A stretch of 64,000 nt of DNA. Source: Homarus americanus (lineage: Eukaryota > Arthropoda > Malacostraca > Decapoda > Nephropidae). The first letter of the stretch is position 1, and every line of letters starts with the position of its first letter. The notes beneath the pieces are model-generated. The model was given only the letters and a program-made list of their open reading frames with translations. It ran no database searches and was not told where the DNA came from. This document shows positions 1 to 13,334 of this stretch, piece by piece. The position numbers were made by a program, and so were the translations under genes. The stretch covers positions 6,097,086 to 6,161,085 of the forward strand of contig NW_024722158.1 in NCBI RefSeq assembly GCF_018991925.1, given 5' to 3'.

Positions 1-663
1 ACATACGAGAATGGTGCTAACGAGAAATTGTGTTTAATTAAGGTTACATTACAAACTTCGCTGTCTAAATGGTAAAAAGTTTGCTCCAAGAGACTGTTGT
101 AACTAGACAAATTCTCCTTTTCTCTGTAAAGAGGAAAAGCAATAATATATGAAGCTTAAAGAACCTTGGCGCAGATCTGGAACAGATTCTTTTGTAAAGA
201 AACTGAGAAAAAAGTCGGTGATAAGGCAGACTATTTAGAAACTTGGAGGATCATGGCGAGATAAGGATGACACTAAACACGTCTTTCAACAGCGATAACA
301 CAAACTTTAGTGGAGTCAAGTTTTCACACGGCGGCAAGATTTATGTTCCCCATAGAATGACCTTAACCATTATTAAAACCCTTGACCCGGCCACCTCTAA
401 CTTTAAACTCTAGTGACTGAAGCAGTATATATAGTCTCCGCGTATAGAGAGTGATGGACAAGTTACGTACAGTTTTAGGGTTACTTGATCCGTTATTTAT
501 AAAAAAATGTCAATCCTCGTCAGCTGATTATAAAACGCCGTGTTTGGCGACGGTGAGGCCAGAGGCATACGAACACAGTATCAGTACTCTAATATTTTAC
601 ATCTTCAACTCGGCACCGTGATTTCTAATGTGTAATTTATAATGTGTTTTCCTTCTCTTGCAG
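1..663 (+). other. 3' end of an intron upstream of the first visible exon
   Basis: No open frame or repeat array is visible here. The stretch is AT-rich and ends in a pyrimidine-rich run and an AG at 662-663, directly before an open frame encoding a membrane segment. I therefore read it as the last part of an intron of the membrane-protein gene, whose earlier exons lie before the window. A start within this stretch is not supported, because no ATG opens the downstream frame. Confidence 0.55.
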
Positions 664-853
664 CAAAATACAACGAGCGGCGGAGCGTCGGCGGTAGCGG
701 AGCGTGGGGTGTCTGTAGGCCCTTGGCGAGTGCCTGAGGAACAACTGCCTGTACTGGTGGGCACCATCACTGGCGCCTCCCTCCTGGTCCTCCTCCTGCT
801 CTCCCTCCTCCTCTACACCTGCTGCCACCACAACCCCACCCACAAGAACTACA
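664..853 (+). CDS. Membrane-protein gene, exon A (stalk and single transmembrane helix)
   Basis: This is the first visible exon of a seven-exon chain. It starts on a codon boundary after the acceptor AG at 662-663. It encodes about 27 stalk residues with an N-glycosylation sequon (NTT, residues 2-4 of the visible protein), then a strongly hydrophobic helix at about residues 28-51 (LVGTITGASLLVLLLLSLLL). A CC pair and a short polar juxtamembrane stretch follow. The likely donor is ACA|GTCAGT at 854. A second donor at 866 would keep the same phase and add four residues, so the exact end is uncertain. The layout is that of a type I receptor, with the ectodomain encoded upstream of the window. 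The family is not recognised. Confidence 0.72.
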
Positions 854-1086
854 GTCAGTACCAGTGTAATGCATCCATGTTGTTTGTAACCTTAAACGGA
901 ATTGCAGGAACTTTACTATGTAGTTTTTTTCGCTTGATTTTGTATTACAGAAAGACCAAAATATGCAAGGCCATGTATGTACAGTTCCTCTCTGTTATTG
1001 CAGGTAGGAGATCATTTTGGCCACCCTCTCTGTGTCATGGCTTAATGAGCCACTCACATAGGTTCTTACATCTCCAGTCAGGAGGT

Positions 1087-1196
<110 letters not shown>

Positions 1197-3230
1197 CAAA
1201 GAAATTATCACTTGCCTCAGCAGGGGATCAGCCACTGTAATTAAGAGATTGTTCCTAAGATAAGAAGCTTTCCCCCATGAGGCCTGCCGAGTCTACGTTC
1301 CTGAAGGTTAGTAAAGATTATATTTTTTTCCGTAACTGAAGATAGTGAAAGGTTGAGAGCGGTCACATAGGCTCCTCCTGCAATATAGTGACCAAAGGAG
1401 TATTAGAAAGGCTCCAAGAGTCTCCCATACCCAAATGCTACCCAAGTACATAGAGACATTAAACCTGTATCTCTTATTAGACCCCTAGTGAATCTTTGTT
1501 TATTGAGCGAGGCTGGGAGGGGGCAGGGGAGGTGAAAGCCACATTACAAGAAACTTTCATGTAAACAAAGACAGTTTCTATGTTTCGTGGTGTTGTGTTG
1601 TTGGCAAGAGTAAGAGAGACCCCCCCAAAGACCATAATGAAAAAATCAACTTAGGAGAAATTAGGCAGTACTTTGAGACAGGTTAAATCACCACAACCAT
1701 CATCATCACACGACATCTACCACCAACACCACTACTACCACCATCACACTACCACTACTACCACTACCAAGCACATGTCCACATCTGCGTGGCCCTTACA
1801 ATTCGCTCTCTATTACGGTAATAAAAAACGTACCCTCCCATTCCGCAAGTATAATTAGCTTTGAATAATTAGTTAAGTATACGGTTGCCACACTACCATT
1901 TTCTGTATTTATAACCGTATCATGCATGGCTTTTGATGTTTTTATTTAGGTTGGTAACAGCACTTTTATGGGGATTTTTTTTTACATATTTTTTTATTTT
2001 TGGCACGTTTTCCTTCATAGGTTTTTAGATGAGGTTGTAATGTTACTTTTATATGTTAATAGTTGTACACTCTACCCATGGCTGACCAACACGGTGTTAT
2101 TCCCTCTTTGAAATGTTTATATTAAAATTAATAGTGATGGATTTAGTTGATTTATGAGCACTATAGCAGAAACTTTGTATTTTAACTCCATTGAGAAGCC
2201 CAGAGTATCGAAAGATTTCCCTATCATCTCGCAGTATTTCAATTTGCCTTTAATTTTCTCATTCTTTCCATGTGATCACCCGATAAGAGACTAAACTAAA
2301 ACTAATTATACATTGTTATGTCTGTCAGATGATAATGTATAAAGTTTGTTATTGTAAAGGTTTGTTTATTTCACGGCCAAATATTCAGTGCCATTTGCTT
2401 AATTTGGCGTCAAACCCTTGTACAGTACCCGCCCAGCTGTTACCATGGTAAATGATTTGATATGAAACAGTCTATTTATTTTCATGTTCCATTTCCGTGC
2501 ATCGCCTTATCTCGGTATATTTGTCCTTCGTATGAAACAAACTGTTGAAATTTTATACAAATACACAAGACATCGCTTCGGCTCCGGTTAAACAAACTCC
2601 CTCCATATATGTTTACCAAGTTCATTTTCAGACACACTTGATGAGTTTCACGATGCCATAACTTCACAACCAACCCTGCCAGTGTGCGTTGCTGATCAGG
2701 AAAATCATATTGCAAACTGTGTGGGATTTTCAATAATACATTGTTAACTTGTCTGAGTGCAGGAATGTTGATGTGTAACAAGAATTTCATCAAAATTGGA
2801 TTATTATCGTGTGTTGTATGCGGTATTTTAAGACTTTCTTGGTTACATTTTGTTCCATGAGTTAGGTGATAGATGAAACATTTGGCTGATATTGTTTTGA
2901 TTATTTTTATTAATTTTGTTACTATTATTTGTTTATGTTCTTAGTCATGATTATTTTCTTCTTATTTTTTATTATTATTAGTCAGGTTATTGTTTGTATA
3001 CAGTGAATTAAAAAGGAAAAGTTTGATGTAAGTTTGTATAAGAGGCAGGAGCCGCTACTTTCACGACACCAAATCTCACAACTTTCTCGCTGCCAATTTA
3101 TCGCTCCACAAACTTTTATTCTTCGTAAAGGGAAAAAAATCCCGGTTATAGTGAGTGGATAGAATTTTGTTGCTGGATATCAAGACTATGAACCGACGTG
3201 TCTGAGCCTTTGAGGTCTATATGTGGTCAT

Positions 3231-3446
3231 ACTGGTGTGTAGTGTGTACTGGTGTGTAGTGTGTACTGGTGTGTAGTGTGTACTGGTGTGTAGTGTGTAC
3301 TGGTGTGTAGTGTGTACTGGTGTGTAGTGTGTACTGGTGTGTAGTGTGTACTGGTGTGTAGTGTGTACTGGTGTGTAGTGTGTACTGGTGTGTAGTGTGT
3401 ACTGGTGTGTAGTGTGTACTGGTGTGTAGTGTGTACTGGTGTGTGC
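3231..3446. repeat. 17-bp minisatellite, about 12.6 copies
   Basis: The unit is ACTGGTGTGTAGTGTGT, repeated almost without variation. The open frame on the minus strand (His-Thr-Ser-Tyr-Pro-Val type repeat) is a by-product of the array. The near identity of copies points to recent expansion. Confidence 0.95.
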
Positions 3447-5029
3447 ATGGGGTGTACTAAGGTGTTATATGTACCGGTGTATTTCTTGTGTTATTTTACG
3501 GATCAACAAGTTCGAGAAATGGTATGTTATTATTGTCGGGACCAGGAATACACATCTTGGTAGTAAGACTGTCGTTTGTAATACCTGGCAGTGTAGTTGG
3601 TATACCATCGTTATCCCAGACAAGTTTAGGGAGATTTCAACGGAGATACGCCCTTAACCGTATCCCTGAATCCTGACCAGGCTTCGGCTTGACCACTTGA
3701 GTCTGGCCACAGTCACCTGATGGCCAGAGAACGATGACTATAAAACACTTGCTGATCGATGGTCTCTGGACTCAGTGATGGGATGGTAACTTCCGCTTAA
3801 CCTTGGTTCACAGAGCAGATACGTAAATCATTAGTTGTTTGTCAATAAATGATATACAAGACCTTAAAATAGTCCAAACATAATGAAACTCTGTGTATGT
3901 GTATCTTTAGTTTATATACAAGGACAATCACAGTAACGCCTTGATTTATTACCTGTACGTAAATGTGGTGTTACCTTTATGACACCATCACCGTGAGGGG
4001 CGAGCTCTCCCATGATATAACAGGTAACAAGATATATAACCAGGAGTGACAACCACACATAAGTGAAGGTTAACCCGGACTTATTGCACCTGATGCTTAA
4101 ACACCCTAACGCTATTTACGAGCTTGGCTAGGCTTGTGTTGTGTTGGTGTGGTGTGGTTAATCGTGTGGTGAAATATATGAACCTAATGAGCAAGTTTAA
4201 AAGTTCTATGTTGTGTTTACAAAGTGATCAGACATATCCTGAAGTATATTACATTAAATCACGTTATAATTTAATATAATACTGTATTTACATAATTACG
4301 TGATGGCGTTTTAACGGGACACATACCTGCATTTTTACCTGGTTAGTTAACATCTACAAATGAATATTATTTATACTTTGAATATTTATTTTTGTATCGG
4401 GTAAACAAACAGCTAAGATAATCATTTGGCAACTCTCCAAGCTGTCCCCTTCATGAATAGTAAAGATAAGAATATTGGAAAACCACGGGGTCATTAGGAT
4501 GTGATAAACAGATGGGATATTGGGAGATGTGGCAACGGTACGAGCGGGAGATAGAAAGTGGACGGAGTTTGGATCACAGAAAACGGGAAATAGTGAAGGG
4601 GAAGGTGATGTAAATAATTTTAGGGCGTATTATTGTGTATTCAGATGATCTTCCTTGTTCTTGTTTGATTATTCGTGTGTGTAAGTGAGTGTGTGTGTGT
4701 GTGTGTGTAAGTGAATGTAAACCTCCATTAGTGTTGACGTTCTTGTGTGGACGTGTTTATGATTTATGTACGAATGTTTTTTTTTATTTTTGTTTTTTTA
4801 AATTTTATTTACGTGTCGACAGGTTTTTTAGTGTTTTAATAGAGGTAAAGAGAAGACAACCACAAGGAAGTCTCAAAAAAATTCATACTCAAATGACCCG
4901 GTTCAAAATGGGCTTCAAATATAGACCAGCGTAACAGTTGCCAGATGGATCGAGAGAGAGAGAGAGAACTGGCCACCTCTACCTTAAAGTTATACTATGG
5001 CGAACCTACTGAATGAATCTAAATTTATT

Positions 5030-5335
5030 GAAGGGGGAGGGTTGGGGTGGGCTAGGGAGGGTTGGGGTGGGCTGAGGAGGGTTGGGTTGGTCTGGGATAG
5101 AGTGGATGGAGGATGGGAGAGGGAGGAGCTGGGAGAGAGAGGAGATGGGAGAGGGAGGAGATGGGAGAGGGTGGATTCTGCACGACGCCCATGACCTCCA
5201 AGCTGTCCTATGGATGAATGAGTGAGAGAGAGAGAGAGAGAGAGATGGAAGAGAGTTGAGAGGAAGAAGAGAAGGAAGAGAGTTGAGAGGAAGAAGAGAA
5301 GAGAGCGTATGAGAGACAAGAGAGGAGGAGGAGGA
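5030..5335. repeat. Homopurine (G/A-rich) tract
   Basis: The plus strand is almost entirely G and A with few interruptions, built from degenerate GGGTTGGGGTGGGCT-like and GAGAGGAAGAAGA-like units. The flanking frames encode only Arg/Glu/Gly or Ser/Leu/Pro low-complexity peptides and are not genes. Confidence 0.8.
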
Positions 5336-5467
5336 GGCCCCGGCGCAATGTGTTTCAGGAATGGTAGTTTTGACAAATCAATGAGGGAAAACGCAGGAGG
5401 ATTTTCCGTGTAGCAGGAACCTCTGTGACGTCCCCCTAGGTACTGTCACAAATATTTCTCCCTGGCG

Positions 5468-5521
5468 TTAGGTTAGGTTAGGTTAGAACAGCATGAATTC
5501 AGGTTAGGTTTGGTTAGGTTA
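5468..5521. repeat. Interstitial TTAGG telomere-type runs
   Basis: Two short runs of the arthropod telomere pentamer TTAGG, at 5468-5486 and 5501-5521, with the variant TTTGG between them. They sit inside an intron, so they are interstitial and not a chromosome end. Confidence 0.8.
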
Positions 5522-5629
5522 GAACGGGATAAATTAGTGTAAGATAAAGTAGTATTACCTTAGAATGTTGCGTTGGTCACCTGCTGAGAACAGAATGTCT
5601 CAATGGGAGGTCATTCGTCAACAGTGTCA

Positions 5630-6067
5630 CTCGTATATCAGTATCACTCGCCCATCAGTGTCACTCGTCTATCATTGTCACTCGTATATCAGTGTCATTC
5701 GCCAATCAGTGTCACTCGTCTATCAGTGTCACTCGTCTCTCAGTGTCACTCGTATATCAGTGTCACTCGTCTATCAATGCCATCCGTTATTGGAGGCCAC
5801 TTGTCTATCATTGCTCTTCATCAATGGTGCCACAGGTCAATGGTGCTACTCGTCAATGGTGCCACAGGTCAATGGTGCCACAGGTCAATGGTGCTTCTCG
5901 TCAATGGTGCCACAGGTCAATGGTGCTACTCGTCAATGGTGCCACAGGTCAATGGTGCTACTCGTCAATGGTGCCACAGGTCAATGGTGCTACTCGTCAA
6001 TGGTGCCACAGGTCAATGGTGCTACTCGTCAATGGTGCCACAGGTCAATGGTGCTACTCGTCAATGT
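5630..6067. repeat. Two adjacent minisatellites (17 bp and 16/32 bp)
   Basis: From about 5630 to 5785 the unit is CAGTGTCACTCGTCTAT and close variants (17 bp). From about 5826 to 6067 the unit is 16 bp and alternates GTCAATGGTGCTACTC with GTCAATGGTGCCACAG, giving a 32-bp higher-order repeat. All three plus-strand frames stay open over much of it, so the long open frames here are repeat artefacts. Confidence 0.92.
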
Positions 6068-6339
6068 GAGCGAAAAAGAATAGTGGGTGGCAGGGGTAGT
6101 GGTATTGGGTGGTGGTGGTGGTGGTGGTGGTAGTGGGTGGCAGGTGTGGTGATAATGGGGTAAACTACCTTGATATATGATAAGGATCGACAAAAATTTA
6201 TAATCCACGAGATGACAGACTAACCCAAGGAACGTGAGGGCGGTGAGCTATTTAATCATTGGTTGAGGAAAAATCAGGAAATTTGGTTTTCGGATCACGC
6301 GCCCAACTGCCTCATGACGTATAGTAATAGCACGATAAG

Positions 6340-6535
6340 AGGGACGGGAGGGGGGTGGGAGGAGAGGGAGATGAGCGGGAGGGAGGGGAGATGAGAGGGA
6401 TGGGAAGGGGAGATGGGAGAGGAAAATTAGAGGGAAGGAGGGGAAATGAGAGGGCGGTAAGGGAGATCAGGGAAGGGAGGGAAAGAAGAGAGGGGAGATG
6501 AGATGGAGAGAGAGGGAGGAGGGAGGGGAGGCCAG
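6340..6535. repeat. Homopurine GGGAGGAGA-type tract
   Basis: A long plus-strand purine run made of GGGAGG, GAGATGAGAG and similar words. It is one of several polypurine tracts in the window. Confidence 0.75.
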
Positions 6536-6701
6536 CTAAACTGCACGGTAAACATTGAGGTTTTACACGCCAACTGCAAATTCCGAGCGGTGTGTGTGTA
6601 TGTATCTGGGAGAACTGCTCAGATGAGTTCCCGGGGACGGCAGTCGTTGTGGAGAGCGTGTGTAGGCTAGAGAGGAAGAGAGTGAGGGGAGGACGGGTGA
6701 G

Positions 6702-6712
<11 letters not shown>

Positions 6713-6758
<46 letters not shown>
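6713..6758. repeat. (AG)n microsatellite
   Basis: About 23 AG units in intron DNA, preceded by a degenerate purine-rich region. Confidence 0.95.
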
Positions 6759-6759
<1 letters not shown>

Positions 6760-9700
6760 AGGACGATGTTTCCCCACCGGTAGATTCAGTCTTGTGTGCT
6801 GAGCCGGGGATGTCGGTGGTGTGTGTTATTATTTGTTGTCCTGGTGAGATGACAACGTGGTGAGCTGGTGACTGATGAACCTCCCCGTCTGTCACCAGCA
6901 TCCTGTGTCACCCGAGGCTAGCCAGTTTACCCCCCTCAAACCCTACGACAGTCACCGTCTTGAGCCTATTATAGTGTAGCGATAATCACCCTCACCCATA
7001 GCCGGGTTCCACGCCGGCCCGGGGACCAGCCTTCCAAAACTGAGACCCCCTAAGCCCCGAGGATCTAAAATTGGGAATTTAATTCGCTCTCGGAGGATTC
7101 GTGGGGCATCAACGGAGTTCTATGTAGAATGCCTGGAATCAGCTGTTTCAAGAGGATATCTTTCCGGAGAGGTGAAGCAGAGGGGACGGGGGACCTACTG
7201 TGTGTTTGGTGTGTTGCTGCTGCTGCGTCTGCTACTGCTGTGATACACGCTGTGATATCACTACGCTTTCAATACGTGCTCGGCTCTTATTGTCATTATA
7301 ATTCATGCTTAGAATATTGAGCAGTAATGGCTTTTGTTTCGTTTATGAATCTTGTTTAAGCTCGGCAACATAAATCTTGAAACTGTATCTCCTGTAGTTC
7401 TTGCTTTGTGCTTCTAGTTGTTGACTCTACAGTGCATGGTGTCAGGCTGTATACATGCCATATCTTGATTACATTAGAGAGTATTCTTCTATTTGGTTTC
7501 GTTTATACATCGTGATCACAGTATTGGACTTTATTTACACCATTGCTTCTACTGTAAATCACGTCTGAAGTTGTTGAACATCTCACATAACGCGTGTCCT
7601 AGTTATCTCCCACGCTGCATGCAAGCCACTTGTTCTATTTAGTTATTTTTGCTTAAGTCGTGTTGTACATTTGTTTAACTTAAAATAGATAAACATGGGG
7701 AAATATTTGTTCTCTCTAAACTGCTGAATATTTAAAAGATTTTATTTTCCGAAATCCAAATTTCAACTTGGACACAGACACATTGTGATACATGGGGTTA
7801 TAGTTTGTCATCCTGTTGAACATAATAATTGTACTTTTATCTTTCTACATCTTCACTAAGTTTGTATCATCATCTAAATTTGGGTTGCCTATATTTTGTG
7901 TTGTTTTAGTTTGTCGTTATACTTGTTTTGAATCGTCACGCTTGATAGGTTGTATAGAGATGCTGTTGTGTTTTAAATTTGGTTCTTACATAGATAGAGG
8001 TGATATATATAAGTAGATACACAGCTATATATAAATGGTGTGGGTGGAGCAAGGTGGTGGAGGGCAGCGGTGTGTGAGTGGGTGTGTCTGGTTAAAGGTA
8101 AAGGAACTGACTGACTGACTGGCAACAACAGCACACCACCAGATGAACCCTCGCCACGGTCACACCTCACGCGTGTCCAAACTGGATAAGGTTTGTTTAC
8201 GTTATTCAAGTCTTTTTTTGTGTGTATTGTGTATCAAATGTCATGTGTTTTGGGGAATAATTACGAGTGATGTAATTTTTTTCGAAGTTCTAAAATGATC
8301 TGTAGATGACATGATTTAAACTATGATTAAACTATGCTAATCCAACCTAATCTAATTTAAAGTGTGGTTCTACTGTATAATATTATATACATTAATTTAG
8401 TTGAACTGTAGTCATACAAGAAATACAAACAAGCATAATCCCTATATCGCAAATATCAATTCCGCGCTAAGTCATAAAACACTGAAAATTAAACATTCCG
8501 TGAAAATTAAGCCTTCGGTACTCTTGGAGGCAATATGAACGGCACTGCACACGATAACATTTCACTTTCTCATCTGTAAAGTAAGGTACCCATTTTAAGT
8601 TGGACGGGTTGGGGGTGCCTCAGACGCGTAAGTCGACTGGTACAAAGATTAGGTTAGGTACTCGACCTCTGTCCCCCTTAAAACACGTGATACTGTATAT
8701 AAACGTGCCATCACTTACCCACGCACGGCTATTCTGATTATAATGTGTTTTGTTGATATTGTTATTTCGGTATGAACAGACTGTAAATCAGCCTAGACTA
8801 GTATCATAACACTGGCATAATTATACATTCTAGGAGCCAATCAATTGACGTTCTATTGTTTGGACCAGATAAAACTTTGTTCGAGATAATTTTGCAAGTT
8901 CTGTGTTTTAACTTAATTCAGCCAGTTCGGTGCATTCTTACATTTTCATTTTCATGGAAATTCGTCGGACGAGTCTTTAAGGGGATCTTGCGTCCATAAT
9001 GTGGCGTTCAATTGGTTGGTAATTAATTCCATAAAAGTGTATTTACGATAACTTGTCAATTCAATACTGGGGAGAAATTGATGTATGTATGTGTGTACAG
9101 AATGTATGTATTTTTGAATTCCGACTTTTTTGCTAGGATTCTCAGTGACGTATATTTAGTTTCCCACCAGACCAAAGATGCGAGAAGGTATCTAATTCGG
9201 TAATGTTTCCACACACAATGATGGTCAAAATCGATGTCAAGATTGCCGTGAGGATGTACTGTAGCGGTCTCATAGTGTCAAGGTTAGGTATTACAGAGAA
9301 TTGCAGTATTAATTCAGATTGCATCTTGTCCTTGATGTGACGGTATGAATATTCAGTAGGACGCGGCACTCATACACAGCCGCCTCGCTCTTCCTGTTAT
9401 TGAAACTCTCGCCAACAGTTTCAGAATGGTTGACTTGTTTTAATTTTGTTTGTTTTTTGTGGGGAAAAGCAAAGTCCTGTCCTATAGATTGTACGCACAT
9501 GACGTTATCGAATACCTGTAGGGTACACATGATGGAGATACGCGACTGGGTTATAATGTATTCCTGTGTGTATTAGTGTTTGTAGATATTAGTGAATTTT
9601 CAGAAGTTTACATAATGACTGGGTGTGGAGAAGTAAAGATTGTTGTGTTTGTCGTGAGTATGACAGGTGTAAGTTGATACCATCAGCGGCGGCTTTGCCT

Positions 9701-12048
9701 TACATAGCAGCTTACACAAAAGTGACTCTCCTGGTATAACTGTAACGTGGAGAAGTGTCTAGACAGAACAGGAAAAACAAAAAAGTGTTTCACAAAACAG
9801 TGTTATAGACTACTGGCAGTCATCATGAACTAGGGAGGAGTGTGTTAATGCGCAGTAATACATTATAAAATCAATAACTGTGAGAAGATGAGTGACTGTC
9901 AAGCTGAGTCAAAACTTAACTGGAGAAGATGTAAACAGCGTAAGTATGCTGTTTGATCACTCAGTTACAGTGCATTAAGGCTACACCGTGTGAGATATAA
10001 TGTTGACACACGAGGAACACATCAAAAAGCCTTTGGCCAACTTCACTGTTTTCATTTTCGATTAAGCACAGTCGTTCTTAACTGCATGATGCACGACATT
10101 AACAAAAATGCAAAAGGAACTGAAAGTATTCACTGTGTGTGTGTCATCTGGTGTACACATGTTTTACTATCAGTAGTGTGTGTGTGTGTGTGCGTGTGTG
10201 TGTGCGTGCGTGCGTGCGCGCGTGTGTCGCCTGGTGTACACACAGGGATGTTTTTGTGTACTATACATGAAAAGGACAACTAGTGCACACAAACACACCC
10301 CGTGTATACAGCAGCGTTCACAAAGAGTAAATGGTTTCATTATTGTTCTTACCTGTTGTATACAGGGTATTAATGTTCAGACGCCTGTAGTATACTGTAC
10401 AGTGCAGTGCCTTTAGATCTATTAATACACTACATTAAATTACGGTCAAATATCGTTCCAAAGAAAACTAAGGAATGAAATTAATCAATAATTTTTTAAG
10501 TAAGATTGATCTAGATATATTTTGTATTGTAGATGTAATTAGTATGGTGTGTATTAACCTGTATGGTGTTATGCCAGAGTTTTCGTATTTCTGGAGTGTT
10601 GGCACCACACGCTAGTTCAATTTTATTCATTTCATATCTTCATTCCAAAAGATCCAAACATTCTTGGCGCTGTGTAGCTCTTAGCCGTGTTTTACTGTCC
10701 CCAGGAAGTCGGTAAGTGAGGAAACAAAATTCACTGTCACTTGGCCAGTCGATTTGTCACACACACACACACACACACACTTTTTTTCGTGGGTGAGGTT
10801 GTGTTGCATTTATCTAATAAAGTGACAAGAATATGGGCAAGATACACCTGATGTCGGACTCGTAAAATTATGATAAAATCAGTAACAATAATAATAATAA
10901 TAATACTGTAGTAGGAAGAAAGGCTAAAACATTACTCCCACAAAAACACTCCATCATCACAACTTGTGTTCATCACGTATCTAATACCGAAGGTCATTTG
11001 ATACATAGGGTATGACCTCACAAAAATAGAGAATTTTTTAACACATGATCTAAACAGACAGCAGTAACCACGCTTGTGGCCATATACAGTATTTAATTTT
11101 CAGCAGATTTTTGCTCAGAGGAATCAATGTGCGTTTTTAACTGTTCTCTATTATTAAAGGGATGTTTTAGTTGGAGTTTTCCCTCCGTACTTCTTCTCAA
11201 AGACACCATCACAACATATGTTTATTGTTTAACCCTATCAATTTTTTTGGTCAACCCACAAGCCTGACGTTAATACTTCTGGGTATAAGGGTTGCTGGTG
11301 TGAGCCTGGGAACACCCACAGTCGATCCAGCTGTGAATGGGTACCTAAGTTTTAAAAGAAGTTAAAAATGAAGGCCATGTTGCCTACCTGTGACAAAATC
11401 CTGTGTACCAAAGGCCTAGTATTCAGTGTGTTGTATCCACATTGTCCCTACCGGGCCATCAGGTGTATAAGACGCACTTGTACTGTACTAGTAATTCGTG
11501 TGTGGTGGGACAAGTGACAACATCTTTAAACCCTTAGATAGTGGATTCACAAAAGTTCCTACAGTGAATATTCCTCTTAACTGAAGGTGTCAGAATGCAA
11601 CTACAATACTGTATTTTATTTATCATACAAGTACTGTAATGTCCAAAAAATATCATCGAAATTGTACCGAATTATTTGAAGTGAATGTAATTACTTAAAA
11701 TAAATTGATAGTATAATTTTGATACTACAATACTGTATTTTTTAAAGTTATAGTTGTGCTTGAAGTCAAACAGTTAGTTGTATTCTGACAGTGCCATTGG
11801 ATCACCTTAAAATTAGCCCCACCACCTTATTTCACCCTAAAATTAATCACCTTGAGGGTAACCTAACCTAAGCTAACCAGGCAGCATCAGGGCATTTTAT
11901 AATAAGGTTAAATAATGTGGAGGTGATCTTCAGGTGACCCTGTTCATCCACAAATAACAATTGATCATACCTTCGTGTAATTAGACTCAGGTGATGTTGT
12001 CATGTTCTAAAGCTGTATGTAGGTCCAGTAATGTGCCTTGTATTACAG

Positions 12049-12158
12049 GTGTGAAGAGTGAAGTGTCAAGTGTGACGTCAGGACGTACTCAAGGGTCAGC
12101 TCCCAGCCTCAGTAGAGACTCCCTGGTGGTGGTGACACATGCTTCCTCTGGTCACCAG
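12049..12158 (+). CDS. Membrane-protein gene, exon B (cytoplasmic, Ser/Thr-rich)
   Basis: It is bounded by the acceptor GTATTACAG and the donor CAG|GTAATG. The first two bases complete the codon split by the preceding intron and the exon ends on a codon boundary. It encodes about 36 residues (visible-protein residues 65-100), rich in Ser, Thr and Val (for example VSSVTSGRTQGSAPSLSRDS). No domain is recognised. Support comes from the splice sites and from phase agreement with the exons on both sides. Confidence 0.68.
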
Positions 12159-12981
12159 GTAATGAACTGTACAGTACATATTTCATGTTTACAGTTTAAG
12201 ATCAATGTTTAATAAATAATACTAAAGAAACTTACTTACTGTATGTGGCAAAATCTTCAACCAATAATTTATATGGAAGAGTAGTTACAACACCGAGTTC
12301 TACTCTCCTTTTAATCCACTTATTTTACCAACACCTTCCTTTTTCCTTTCTGTTTTCTCTACAAAATTTCAATAAAAACTCGGGTGGACGCAGCAAGGAG
12401 TTGCCTGGGGGGCATCTTGGCACCAACTAATCTGTGACTCGGGCAGTGGTGTCGTTCCTACAGATTTATCTGCAGGTTTGCTGATTTCTCATGTCCATTC
12501 TCATGTATTTTCTGAATAGGGCTAATTACTGTATACAGTAATGGTTATAAGGTCTGAAACTTGCTTGTGACTGAGATTTTATTGGAAGGAATAGACATAA
12601 AAAAATCAGACAGAATTGAATGGCACCACTGCTGGTGCTAGTTGGTGCCACATGTCAACAGCTACTAGTATGCTAGTAGTGGCATGGAAAGGCTCCAATT
12701 GTTCACCTCCTGAGTTATCATACTAATAAAATGCCTTGTGTAAACACACCACACATATTTTATGAGCTAAGAAAGATTGTAATGATTAAAGCAGCTGCCA
12801 TATCAGATAAAATATGTTTTAAATTAAAAGTAAAAATGATTAAATCTAAACTAAGTGACAATTTCTCAGTAAGAACTCTGTAAAGTCAGATGTTTTCAGT
12901 CACAAAGAAAAGGGATGGCACAGCACAGTGGGAAAAAAAATTATGAAGCACTCCTGTGCTGACATCCTACCTTCTTCACAG
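12159..12981 (+). other. Intron of the membrane-protein gene
   Basis: This 823-bp intron is of phase 0 and ends in CTTCTTCACAG. I see no repeat array, transposon protein or further exon in it. Confidence 0.6.
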
Positions 12982-13194
12982 GCTTGTCTTCTTTCTGAGC
13001 GAGACTCACCCTCTGAGTACATCTATGACTGTGGGTGTTGCTGTGACCCACCTTGTGAACTGGCCTGCTCCTGTGACTGCCCGGATGATGATGATAACAG
13101 CGAGCATTGTGGAGTGTCTGAGGAAGGTCACCAGAGTCCCGATGACCTCCTGCCACGGAGCCTCTCCATGCCCCTCAAGGAACAGGCCCAAATG
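12982..13194 (+). CDS. Membrane-protein gene, exon C (Cys/Asp-rich cytoplasmic segment)
   Basis: The exon has 71 codons and is phase 0 at both ends (acceptor CTTCACAG, donor AATG|GTAATT). It encodes visible residues 101-171. The centre is a compact cysteine cluster (YDCGCCCDPPCELACSCDC, about residues 115-133) followed by four Asp. The second half is Ser/Pro/Leu-rich. Clustered cytoplasmic cysteines can be palmitoylated or bind metal, but the sequence does not show which. Overlapping open frames on the minus strand are shadows. Confidence 0.72.
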
Positions 13195-13334
13195 GTAATT
13201 TTAAATCTTATTAGTCTCATGTAAGAATGATCTAACATGAGGTAAGGGATTGGAATTAGGATCCAAATTGGGTGCTACTTTGAGGAGAGGACTAACCTAA
13301 CCTAGCCTAAAAATATCACACAATTTGGAGCTAA

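Noticed and set aside
3227..3448. His-Thr-rich minus-strand frame
   Set aside because: Entirely a 17-bp minisatellite, with no start context, splice sites or unique sequence.
5826..6067. Regular repeat-and-variant pattern resembling a CRISPR array
   Set aside because: The variable parts are themselves repeated and only 16 bases long. There are no unique spacers and no cas genes, and the context is eukaryotic.
5565..6133. Three overlapping plus-strand frames of 125-176 codons
   Set aside because: All three frames are open through the same 16/17-bp minisatellite, which is a sign of repeat and not of coding.
6960..7100. GC-rich segment with CCGGGTTCCACGCCGGCCCG suggesting an rRNA or tRNA piece
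   Set aside because: No cloverleaf or recognisable rRNA core could be drawn around it.
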